This document shows positions 10,301 to 20,246 of a stretch of DNA of 27,444 nt, one piece after another. Every line of letters begins with the position of its first letter. Position 1 is the first letter of the stretch. This DNA comes from Irineochytrium annulatum (lineage: Eukaryota > Chytridiomycota > Chytridiomycetes > Chytridiales > Chytridiaceae), in contig JADGJL010000275.1 of NCBI GenBank assembly GCA_027600665.1, forward strand, positions 1 to 27,444, given 5' to 3'. The notes below the pieces were generated by a model that ran no database searches, had not been told where the DNA came from, and saw only the letters and a program-made list of their open reading frames with translations. The translations under genes and the position numbers were made by a program.

Positions 10301-12371
10301 CTCAATGGGCTCCCGTGTCCGCTTGACGTCCTGCATGCACTGCTCCCATAAGTCGTCGTAATACTGCCGCTCGACGGCCCCGAAGTCGAGCTCCACGACG
10401 CCCTCACGCTGCGCCGGCAGCTTCAGCTCCGCCTCGACCTTCTTTTTCGTGTTCCTGCACGTCAGCGCGCGGATGAGTGCCACAAACGATCGCCCGTCCC
10501 GCATCGTCGCGTCCGCCGCCGAAAAGCCGCCGTCAAGGAGCGCCAGAAAATCGCAGAGGCCGTGCAGCTCGATCAGCGACGTCTTCAGCGGCGTACCCGT
10601 CACGCCCCAGGCGTTCCGCCTCGGTAGCATGCACGCGAGTTGGGTGGCCTTTCTTGCCGTGCTTTCGACCATCTGCGCCTCGTCCAAACATACCCTCCAC
10701 CACCGGATCCTCACTATCTCGCTCTCCCTTCGCTCGTACACCCGGTCCTTCCTCCGGGACCGGCCGCCGGAGTCGACGGTGTAATTCATCTCTGATGTCA
10801 GGATATCGTACGACATGATGACCACATCCCAGTCTTGGTGCAAGACGTCTTTGTCCTCAAGCTGCGTCGCGCTGGTTAAAGAGAGAACTTTCAGGCTCGG
10901 AGCGTGGGTGGTGAGTTCGGAGCGCCATTGGGACAGGATGCTCGCGGGGGTTATGATCAACGTCGCCTTCGAGTCCGTCAGGCCGTCGACCGGATCGTTG
11001 TCCCCTGCTTTCCCATCCGGCGGCATCGGGTGCGCAAGTATCAAAGCCATGATTTCGATCGTCTTCCCAAGACCCATTTCGTCGGCAAGAAGACCGCCGC
11101 GCACGGAGTTAATCTTGTCTATCCGAATGGCTTCGCAGGAATCGAGTGCAACGGCTCCCGTCAGTTGGTTAAACATGAAAGGCGTTTTCAGAGACATCTT
11201 CGCACAGAAATACGGCGTTTGATCGACCTCCACCTATACGACAACGAAGTCACGAAAAGCTATCTAGCAAGGCTAAACGTACTGGTAAAACGCCTTCTCT
11301 CTGCAGCATGAAATGTAGAGCTTTCCGTTGATATGACAACAGAGTCAATCGCAAAGCCGGAGGTTGGTACAGGTCCTTCTGCTCTTCCAACATTTCAAAC
11401 GCGGCCGGTTCAGTGTTATCCAAAAAATCATGCACAAGCTCTCTCTCCTCTTCCTCTGTGACATTCAAGTGCCCGTAGAGTATCTATGCAACACCGTTAG
11501 ACAAGCCTTTCATCTGCAGTCGGAAGAACCATACCGAGTTAAGGTGCATCATCAACCTTCTGGAATTCCTACCCTCCACCGTGATGCACTTCTTAAACGT
11601 AGCCTCAGCGACGTACAACCTTACGACCAAGTGATCCGCATATCCAGTGTCCCCGTCAACTTCCAGCCTATTAGCGTCCCCAAACGTCACTGCGGGGCAG
11701 CTCTCCTCCTCACCTATCCAGCCAATGATGCTCCCTCCCTCCTGCTTCGTCCAACCGCTGACCCTTCGCGCCCTCCTCGCCTCCCCAACCACTTCCAAGC
11801 AACCGTCATCTGACGCCGACTTCAAGCGAGTGAGCAACGTTCTCCAGGCCGTAATTGCATCCTTTGCAAGGCCCACGAGAGCGACGTCGCCAGCCGAGCA
11901 CACCATCTCCCACTCTCCAGCGGTCGCCACCATCGCCGTCATCTGCGTCTCCTTCGCCGGTTTCTGCAGAAATATCTCTGCCGGAGTCGCCGGCCCCGCC
12001 GGCCCAGACCTTTTGCGACAGCGCGAGGCCACATTCAGAACCGCCAGCAGGTACTTCGGCTCGCTTTCCCGGGGAACGGGTGCGCCAATGCTCGTCCGCA
12101 CGACCTTCACTGGCGTGAATGACGGCGGCTTGCTCTTCTTCGTCGGAGAGGATGCAATCGAGGCTGACCGGTCCAGCTTGCGCTTCTTGCCCGCCGTCGT
12201 GGCTGAGGCCGGGGTGGAAGCGGCTGATGTGAGGAAGTCGTCGCTCATGGGTACGCATTCCGACGTTGACGTATCCTCAGGGACCCCGCGGCCTCGCCGG
12301 CCACTTCTGCTAGAGGAAGGGTCGCTCCCGGTGATGACGGCGGCGGCCCGCGTGTCGGGCGAGCTGGTCAT
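7392..12371 (-). CDS. SNF2-family helicase with inserted RING finger (SHPRH/Irc20-type E3 ubiquitin ligase)
   Basis: Exons in transcript order are 12371-11535, 11483-11283, 11233-8922 and 8868-7392, giving about 1608 residues. Introns are 51, 49 and 53 nt. The first carries a TCTAAC branch site. The family couples DNA-stimulated ATPase activity to ubiquitin ligation in the nucleus; SHPRH ubiquitinates PCNA in damage tolerance, and Irc20 is its yeast relative. Visible parts are LLSYQRKALHFMLQREG, the Walker A box GGLLADEMGLGKT (about 397-404), a DExx box as LDEAQ (about 530), and TGTPLKTSLIELHGL. A helical region of several hundred residues follows. A C3HC4 RING lies at about 1221-1258 (CTIC..CGHLYCDEC..CALC). 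The second helicase lobe follows, with LVFSQWDQVLDIL and QALGRVHRIGQ. The C-terminus is acidic with a poly-Glu run. I see neither the linker-histone nor the PHD domain of animal SHPRH, so it is closer to the fungal form. Confidence 0.93.
7597..7629. repeat. (TCC)n trinucleotide microsatellite coding for poly-Glu
   Basis: About eleven uninterrupted TCC units on the plus strand. On the minus strand they lie in the last exon of the helicase gene and encode a run of about eleven Glu residues in an already acidic tail. The tract is likely to vary in length between strains. Confidence 0.9.
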
Positions 12372-13444
12372 GGTAGTGGCGCCAATCCACCTGATGTCAA
12401 ATCCGAAAAATGGAGGTCCGACAGCACCTCTTGATTGCCCGCGCCTTGATGGCGCTGGAAGTCCAATGCATCAAGCTTCCGCTGCTGGGGAATGACTGAT
12501 GGGCGGGCTCGTGGAGGTTTTGATCGCTGGATCGGCAGAGCGTGGCCAAGTCGGGGATTTAGCGGATCTACGGGCCCCGAGGGCCGAGCGATCTTCAAAA
12601 GCCTTGTTGCTCTTCTGCATTTGCGACTTTTTGTTGCCATCTCATGGGCAGTATCTTACACTTGGCCGCACTTTCGGCAATAATGCTTACATTGAATGTT
12701 TTTTGAGGCGAGATCGAATGGGAGAAGCTGTTTGTTTTATCAAATCGGCCTGCGTGCTTCGTGACAGCATTATTGGCCGCAGAAATTTCTTGGTGTTGTT
12801 TTGGGGGTTCTTGTAGCGAGACGGATGAATATGCGCTGTGATTAGTAAATGTATTTCAATATTTACTGAACTTCTTCACACTGTACCAAGTAAGGTTCTC
12901 GCACGAAACCGGTTCCTGTTCGCCAACTATGACTACTCTGCCCAAGTCACCGGTATTCAAGGTTATTCGTACTGCATACCGAAGAAGAAAAACAGAAAGG
13001 ATAATGCAGAGACCCGTCAGCGGGGCATCGGACGGATAGGAAATGAACAAACAACAAAAGTTTTCGTTATCTAAAACCACGTCGCACGATGGAAGCGCGC
13101 CTTTTGCTCAGGGCCCTGCTCCGTCCACACAGCTCACGCACATTTTCAGGCGACTCTTTTGGGCAGAATGACAAGGGGTTAGTGCATGACCCACCTGCGT
13201 CCACGCAATTAGAGCGGATTACACTGCATTGCGCTATTTGTTCCTATCTAAAGGGCCGATCGCGCTCTGCATCATTCTGCCGTCGTCTTCGATTCCTCAT
13301 CACGACACATCGTCGGCACCCCGAGGAACCCCGGCCGTCGTCTCGCTAAGCAACAGCATCTCATAAGGTGCCGTTCCGTGCCTATAAAATCGTCCGCATC
13401 CGTCGAGGATTAACGCGCAGTCCATCTAGAAACTAGACTACATC
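12372..13444. other. 1.07 kb divergent spacer between helicase (-) and subtilase (+) genes
   Basis: No supportable gene lies here. A 90-codon minus-strand open frame (12368-12640) overlaps the helicase start out of frame, and an 86-codon plus-strand frame lies at 13089-13349. Neither shows domain features. The spacer is long enough to hold two separate promoters, and a TATA box is visible on the subtilase side. Confidence 0.6.
13383..13389 (+). promoter_or_regulatory. TATA box of the subtilase gene
   Basis: TATAAAA lies 62 bp upstream of the subtilase ATG at 13445. That leaves room for a transcription start about 30 bp downstream and a short leader. It is the clearest core-promoter element in the window and fits a regulated, secreted-enzyme gene. 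Confidence 0.6.
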
Positions 13445-16400
13445 ATGCTCTTCAGATCCGTCGTCGGCCTCGCGGGCCTCATTGCTTCCGCCGCGGCCCT
13501 CACTCCCCTCAGCGGTCACCTTGGTACGTGATCGCTTTGGTCTTGGTTTTCTGCATGCGGCTTCCTGACTGATACCTTCTTCCCTCGCAGGTGGCCATAC
13601 GATCAACGGTGCCTACCTCTTCCAGGTCGCTGGTGGTGAGTGTTTCTGGGATGCCCGTGACGCGTGATTGCACGGACTAACTTCGTTTCTGCGCAGACGT
13701 CGCCGACCCGACCAACCATGTCGTCTCCGGCCTCACCTCGGCCGGTGTCGCGGCCTCCGACATCACCGTCCGGACCGTGATCTCGACGAACCTCTTCAAC
13801 GGCGTGTCGGTCAGCATCCCGGCAGGCACCTCCAACGCCGACACCGACACGCTCGTGCAGTCCATCCCGGGCGTCACCCGCATCTTCCGTGTCAACAAGC
13901 GCTACGTGCCGACCCCGCAGTCTGTCAGCGTCGGGACCCTCCCCCCGGAGGCCATCCACAGCCTCACCGGTGTGAATGAGGCCAGGAAGAAGTACGGCGT
14001 CGACGGGACGGGCATCAACGTTGCCGTAAGTGTTGCATGCAGTATGCAGTATGCCATGCGCGTGTATCTGGGTCTTATAATTTCTTTACAGGTCATCGAC
14101 ACTGGTGTTTACTACCTCCACCCGGCGCTTGGCGGCGGCTTCGGCCCTGGCTTCAAGGTTTCCAAGGGCTATGATCTCGTCGGCGACAACTACGGTGTCG
14201 CCAACCAAACTCTTCAACCCGACGACGACCCCATCGATAACTGCTCGACGGAGTCCCACGGCACCCACGTTGCCGGTAAATATTGAGCCTTGTTTTTCTC
14301 CGATCTCGTCCAACCGTCGTATTAACGATCTTCCATGTACCTAGGTATTGTCGCTGGTGACGCGTCCAACATCACGGCGACGGGCTTCATCCCCGCCGTT
14401 CCCTGGACCGGTGTTGCTCCCAACGCTAACATCTTCGCCTACAAGGTGTTCGGATGCCCCGCCGACAGGTTCGTTTTTGCTGCGTGATTTGGTGGCGTGA
14501 TGATCCGCTAACCTACTTATTCCAAAACAGCACGGGAACCGATGTCATGGCAGCCGCCATCTATAGGGCCCACAATGACGGCGCCGACCTTATTAACCTC
14601 TCCATCGGCGGTGGTCCCGCCTACCCCGACGAGGCCGACTCGTTCGCTGCCCAGGAGGTTGGGACGCAAGGTTCGTACGTTCTCGGCGCTAACGGCAACG
14701 ATGGTGCCTCCGGCATCATGACCAACGGTGCCCCCGGTAACTCCATCGGCGGCTTCGGTGTCGCGTCCTTCGACAACGTTGCCGTTCCCACGATGTACCT
14801 GAGCGTTGACGATGCCAAGTTCCCGTACTCCGTCGGCCAGACCAACGGCGCTTTCCAGTTCGACACGCCCTACGAGATTGTTGTCAACAACCTCGACGCC
14901 GACGCGAACGACGTCCAGGACGACGGCTGCACTGGCGCCCCTACCGTCGACGCGAAGGGCAAGGCGATGCTCATCCGATGGGGCAGCACCGCCTTTGGCG
15001 GCTCTGTTAAGCGGTGCACCTACGCTCTCAACGCCGGCGCAGTCGCCTGCATCATCTACTCCAACACCGCCGCAATCCCCGGCATCATCGGCGGCTCCGA
15101 GCCCTCGCTTGCCACCACCCGCACCGCCGGCCAGGCTATCATCGCCGCCATCAAGGCCGGCAAGAAGCCTGTCTTCGTCGTCACCCAAAAGTCGGACGTC
15201 TTCCCGCTCCCCACCGCTGGCACTGTCTCCGACTTCTCTTCGCCCGGCCTCACCCCGCTCCTCAACGTCAAGCCCGACTTCGGCGGCATCGGTGGCCAGG
15301 TGTACTCGACCGTCTCCGTCTTCGCCGCGTCCGCGGGGTCCCTCAAGGTGCCCTACGCCATTTACTCCGGCACGTCCATGGCCACGCCCTACTCGGCCGG
15401 CGCCGCTGCGCTCATTCTCCAGGCGAAGAAGAAGGCCGTCGACTTCTTGACCCTTAAGGCCCTCATCCAGAACAACGCCGTCTACAGGAACCAGTTCGGA
15501 CAAGACTTCACGGACTCGATCGTCAACCAGGGTGCCGGTCTCATCAACGTCTACAACGCCATCTCGGCCACCACGATCATCACGCCCTCTGTCCTTGGTG
15601 GGTTTACATTCTTAGGGGATGCGTTCGCCGGCTTTGTGTGTATCGCAGACTAACGTGTTTTCTTGATACAGAGCTGAACGACACCAAGCACGCCTCCCAG
15701 CACTACGAGCTCACCATCAAAAACACCAACACGTCCCCGATCACTTATACTGTCGGACACCACGGCGCCGCTATGGTCACCCCCTTCATCGCCGGTGACG
15801 ACTCGATCCAGGTCCAGACCTCGACCTCCTACACCCCCGACTACGCCACCGTCACGTTCTCCAAGGGCAACACCCAGGTCTCGTCGTTAGACGTCACCGT
15901 CGCAGCCGGCGCGTCCGCCACCGTCCACATCCACTTCGCCGGGCCCGCGAGCGCCATCCCCGGCCTGTTCCCCATCTACTCTGGCTACATCACGTTCGCC
16001 CTCGCCGGCCAGCCTTCCGAGCCCATCGCCACGGTCCCGTACGCCGGTATGGTCGGTGACTGGAACAGCGCCCCCGTCTGGTCGAGGAAGTCGGCGGCGT
16101 TCGACGACTTCACGACCTCCCAGTTACAAAGCGAGGCCGCCAATGCCACTTCGGCCGCCGGCCTCTACGATGGCTCCGGATCGTTCGTCCCCCTGCAGAC
16201 TGGCGCCGTCATCAATGCCACCGAGGGTGCTTACATCCTGACGAGTGCGTTCTCATTCCTCTTTATTTCAAGGAACTATATTGATACTAACCTTCGTAAA
16301 TTGGGGAAAAACAGCCACCTCCGTCACATCCCGCCGCGCTTTCGTCGACGTTATCTTCGCCGGCTCCGACAAGTCCATCCTACCCCCTAACGTTCGCCAC

Positions 16401-16727
16401 ACGACCTCCCTCGGCTACGTCTCGGCCCTCCAGCTCACCGTCGCCACCAACACGATTTCGGGACCCTTCCCCCTGACGTTCATTCCGCTTCAGCGGAACG
16501 CCCCCGCGGCCGGTCAGGGCATCCAAGCACCGGGCGTCTTCGTCTGGACCGGCACCGTCACGCCCAACGCGACGATCGACACGAACGACGTCCAGCTCCC
16601 CGCCGGCCAGTACCAGATGAGGTTCGCGGCCCTCAAGCAGTTCGGGAGGAACACGGCCACCGCCGGCCTGAAGAGCGACGAGAACTACGACGTCGTCATG
16701 TCGCCCGTCTTCAACCTTGCGTACTAA
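13445..16727 (+). CDS. Secreted subtilisin-like serine protease (peptidase S8, Vpr type, with PA and Fn3-like domains)
   Basis: Eight exons: 13445-13523, 13591-13635, 13697-14025, 14092-14275, 14345-14468, 14531-15597, 15672-16244 and 16315-16727, giving 937 residues. Introns are 61-74 nt, and the last contains a TACTAAC branch site. The N-terminal signal peptide is MLFRSVVGLAGLIASAAA. An I9-like propeptide follows at about 30-115. The catalytic triad is Asp154 in AVIDTGV, His207 in HGTHVAG and Ser536 in GTSMATP, with an oxyanion Asn expected near LGANGNDG. A protease-associated (PA) domain is inserted between His and Ser at about 366-475. From about residue 611 a large C-terminal Fn3-like region begins (HYELTIKNTNTSPITYTV). 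The enzyme should be exported and digest protein outside the cell. All key residues are present, so it is probably active. A paralogue lies at the right edge of the window in inverted orientation. Confidence 0.95.
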
Positions 16728-17978
16728 GCCGCGATCCTTTTTCCGCGACGCGCCAGGGGACCTTCCTTCTCCTTTGAGTAGTTAGATCGAACCCACACTT
16801 TTTTTTGTTTTTTCGTTGTCTTCGCCACCGCTTTTCCGTTCATTTGCGAATGGGTTGTGAACTTTCCTTTTAATTTTCTTTCGTTTTTTCGTGTTTTCGG
16901 GACTAGATGGGAGTTGAGATACACTCGCGTGGATTTCTCCAATACCTACCTCACCTCAAGTTGTGCTTTTTTATCATCGGGGTTTTCAACCTTCTCATCA
17001 TCAGATGGATCTCTTCGCCTATTTTTGCAGAAGATAACTCCTTCCAACGTCAGTTTGTAGTATGGCTTCCTTTTTACCCACATCAGACATTTCCAAATGA
17101 AAAAAATTTCATGGCCGCTCGGCTTATGGTCTCGATAATTACCGAGCCAGTCGACGGCGGTGCTCTCAATACAACTAATTACAGATCGTATTTTGACTTG
17201 TTCAAAGAGGTTCACTGTTTCTACTTCTACCTATCCTTTGACCACAAGATGACTAGGTTTTTAGGTTCGGGTATGCCACTACTATCCCACAAAGTGTTCA
17301 AAAGTTAGTAAATATCCTCACTGTTGGACCCGCTGCACCTACACGGTGTTGGAATCGAGTGATGGTCGGTCGGAAGGTTGAGTGTACTCTTTAGACTGTC
17401 GCTGCACAAAATTAAGTTGCATAAGATTAATATACCGTGCCTGACTGACGAGGCCTCATTGGGTTCCATGTAGCTTCCATGTAAACCGTGGAGCCGCTGT
17501 GACAGCTCGAAAACACTTTCGGCTTGTTGATTTGAGTATATTTCAGTTATATTTTGAGATGAGGTGTTCGCCTTGTCGTCTACTCCTGCTGCCGGTGTAC
17601 TTTGAAAGCAGCTCAATTAATGGAGAGACGTCTTGGAAACAAAAAGGATTAAAATTCGTCTGCGCGTCTCCGCTAGATCGCCAGGTGCCTATCCGGCTCG
17701 GATATAGCGACCGACGCCGTCACCAGTTCCCCTCTGCCGGTGCCCTCCTCAAGGATGATCGCGCCTCGACTGGATACCGCGTAACCGCGTTGTGCAACGA
17801 CGGCGCCCATTCACCGCTAGCACTTCGAAAACGATTGACCCCGCTGACGTACTTCCTACGATGGCACCTTGACACCAGCATCCCTTCGTCAGCAAATACC
17901 CGAGGATTCTCTTAAGAGCACCGTCCTCGTCCATCATCAGTGTCAGCCTCTCCCTCTCACGCGACTGCCCCGATCACA
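16728..17978. other. 1.25 kb spacer without a supportable gene
   Basis: AT-rich sequence follows the subtilase stop codon, with T-runs near 16799-16880, consistent with a 3' UTR. Small open frames occur on both strands (for example 17305-17616 minus and 17499-17915 plus). They have no recognisable domain and unremarkable composition. The last few hundred bases should hold the promoter of the metallo-hydrolase-like gene. Confidence 0.5.
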
Positions 17979-18997
17979 ATGCCGTCCGCTACGGTCGAAT
18001 TCCACAAGGTCTATTTCTCTGCCGCGCTTCGGTTCTTCCCTCTTAACCCATCTCCTCTCAGGCCAAGGAGATTACTCCGGGCTTCTTCAATCTCCGCACG
18101 TCCTTCACGCGCCTGATGGGCATGCTGGACATCGGCACGCACATGTCCTTCCTTAAGCTCAACAGTGGGAAATTCCTCGTCATCGACACCGTCGAGCTGA
18201 ACGACCAATCCAAGGCCGAGGTCGACCGCATCACGGACAATGGGAAGCTCATCGAGGCCGTCGTCGCGACGCACCCCTACCACACGCTTTACTTCCCGGC
18301 GTTCTACAAGCTGTACCCGGACGCGAAGTACTACGGCACGCCGAGGCATTTGAAGGTTCAGCCTGAGATTCCTTGGTACGTGGTTGTCGGCTCGCACCAA
18401 GCGACGCGGGGCACGATTGCTGATGGTTTTTTCACACAGGGCCGGTGATGTGAACGAGGAGTCCGTCCGGAAGCTGTGGGAGCCCGAGATCGAAATGCGG
18501 ATCCCGGAGGGCAGCGAGTTCGTCTACCCGCTCCCCGAGACTTCAAACCACTTCAACAACGTCTTCGTATTCCATAAGGCGTCCCGCACCGTCCACGTGG
18601 TAAGTGGCGCTGCACCTCTCACCTCGATACAAACTCCTTAAACTTACTGACTTTGTGCATAAAGGACGATACCATCCTCATCTCCAACAGCCCGGGCTTC
18701 CTCCTCCGCCTGATAGGCTTCAAAGAAGGCTCTATGATGTTCCACCCGTCCATGTCCGGGCCCGGTCTGTACCCGAACGAGGACGCGCCAAAGCAGTTCA
18801 TCTGCTGGCTCGAGAAGATGATGAACGACTGGGATTTCGACTCGATGGCGAGCGCTCACAACGGTTACATGGTCGGGGGCGCGAAGGCGCTGGTCAAGGA
18901 CACGCTGGAGAAGGCCAAGCCGCAGTTGGCGAAGTTGAGCAAGAACAGGAGCCAGGACGTCGGAAGCTGGTCGATGAACGCTTGTGAGTGCGGTTAA
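17979..18997 (+). CDS. Metallo-beta-lactamase-fold protein (DUF4336-like)
   Basis: Exons are 17979-18008, 18062-18375, 18440-18599 and 18665-18997, giving 278 residues. Exon 1 codes for only ten residues (MPSATVEFHK). The layout is that of metallo-beta-lactamase-like hydrolases: strands around HMSFLKLNSGKFLVIDTVEL, then VVATHPYHTLYFPAFYKLYP in place of the usual HxHxDH loop, then YYGTPRHL, VDDTILIS and SAHNGYMVGG. Only some of the metal-binding histidines of true enzymes are visible, so activity is uncertain. There is no signal peptide or membrane segment, so a cytosolic location is likely. The C-terminus is uncertain: frame 2 is open again at 19007-19090 and could be an extra exon. The family name is inferred from pattern memory. 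The reaction and pathway are unknown. Confidence 0.75.
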
Positions 18998-19217
18998 GCG
19001 CGCCAGGTTATTGCGGGATGTGGAGGAGCGGGGACGTCGGAGCGGTTGTTGGCTGCAATCAAGACGCTGGTGGATAAAGGGTTAGGGTGATCGTTTCTTC
19101 TCTAGGCAGCGTCGAGGCTGTCTCAGTTATCATGCTTTTTCTTCGTTTATACATTTCTATCTCTTTCCGGTTTCTTGTGGATAGCGCTTTGTCTTCTCCC
19201 GTTCCGAGTTGGTTGTT

Positions 19218-19223
19218 AATAAA
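19218..19223 (+). terminator. Possible polyadenylation signal AATAAA
   Basis: A perfect AATAAA lies about 220 bp downstream of the metallo-hydrolase-like stop codon. Fungal poly(A) signals are loose, so this is only suggestive. Confidence 0.3.
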
Positions 19224-19634
19224 TCCAGCTTTTTAACTGATACATTCATCGTCCGAATTCTTTTGATGTGTGCACAAGTCTATTCACGAAGAGAAGGCTT
19301 CATGCATCGCGAAACCGTGAGAGATACGGAATACAGAATAGAAGCGGTTAAGGCACAGGAATCCTCAGAGTGCATCACGTGCTTGAAAAGTCTTATAACA
19401 ACCCCGCTTGCTCGCCTTGCCGTGTTCGGGCACTTCCGTAAAAATGCCGACCTGTTAATGCGTTCCCGGCGAGCCGCTCCGCTCGATGTCGCCCAACACA
19501 CGTTCTAGGACCCTGTCGGCGCCGTCTGTGACTACCATTGCGGCAGCGGCGGCGCTTAAGGCACCTCGATACGCACGGAAATCTATCTCACCTGCGGATG
19601 TTCTCCCCGCTCCGCCGCAAAAGTTCGCCAGGAT

Positions 19635-19661
19635 CAGGAGGGAGACTTATGATCCCTCCTG
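19635..19661. repeat. Perfect 9-bp inverted repeat with 9-nt loop
   Basis: CAGGAGGGA (19635-19643) is matched by its reverse complement TCCCTCCTG (19653-19661), with the loop GACTTATGA between them. It lies in a spacer with no clear gene. Confidence 0.7.
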
Positions 19662-20246
19662 CCTTCTTCATACCCCTCGCGGCGCGCGGCGACTGCAGCC
19701 GGTGCTGTCGATGCAGAAGCATGGCCGTGCACCGTGCATTGCCAGATCCGCCCCACACCACTGCCGCTCGTCCTAATCGCAACCTACGTCCCTCAAAGGA
19801 AAAACCTTGTCGCGAGTCCCCATCGGCGTCCACGTCCCATTAAACGCTGCAGGAGCCGCTGCAAAAGTCGCTTGGATCGATGGGAAGACGCGGCAACGTT
19901 TGCGGGAACGCCCCTGTGAGATTGGTACACAGCACGCGTTCAACGCGACCTGGCCTTGTGTCCTCCGTCCCTCAGACCTCCTTTCCATGTACAGCCTATG
20001 CGTTGTCAGATGTAGCCCCTTGAGGAAGACGTAAGTGTTGGGGCAGAACGAGGTGCAGGCAATCGCACCTTGCTGTCGTCGTTGCCTGGGCGGGGTACGG
20101 GACCAGTCGGTGACTCTTTGAAACGAAGCTGGGACATGCTCTGAACTGTGAGCCCCAGATTGTAAACGACGCACACTACGTCAAGCTCCGAAGTTCCTCC
20201 AGCGCCCGACGTCGTTCCTCGACCGGCACTCGCGTTCTCGTGAAGG

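Larger units (their letters stand above)
18998..20246. other. 1.25 kb spacer with no clear gene
   Basis: This stretch holds the 3' region of the metallo-hydrolase-like gene, including AATAAA at 19218-19223, and the promoter of the I-BAR gene. From about 19480 to 20246 the sequence is GC-rich, with overlapping small open frames on both strands. None has domain features or clear splice partners. One perfect 9-bp inverted repeat lies at 19635-19661. A non-coding RNA or a long 5' UTR is possible. Confidence 0.45.

Noticed and set aside
11647..12495. 282-codon plus-strand open frame
   Set aside because: It is antisense to exon 1 of the helicase gene. The helicase exon joins by good splice sites to the conserved ATPase region.
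12368..12640. Minus-strand open frame as an upstream exon of the helicase gene
   Set aside because: Only introns of about 32-37 nt could join it in frame to the helicase start, shorter than any other intron here. The translation shows no domain.
13089..13349. 86-codon plus-strand open frame in the divergent spacer
   Set aside because: It has no domain, no splice partner and sits just upstream of the TATA box of the subtilase gene. It is most likely chance.
14517..15503. 328-codon minus-strand open frame
   Set aside because: It is antisense to the large subtilase exon, with a Gly/Val/Asp-rich low-information translation and no domain.
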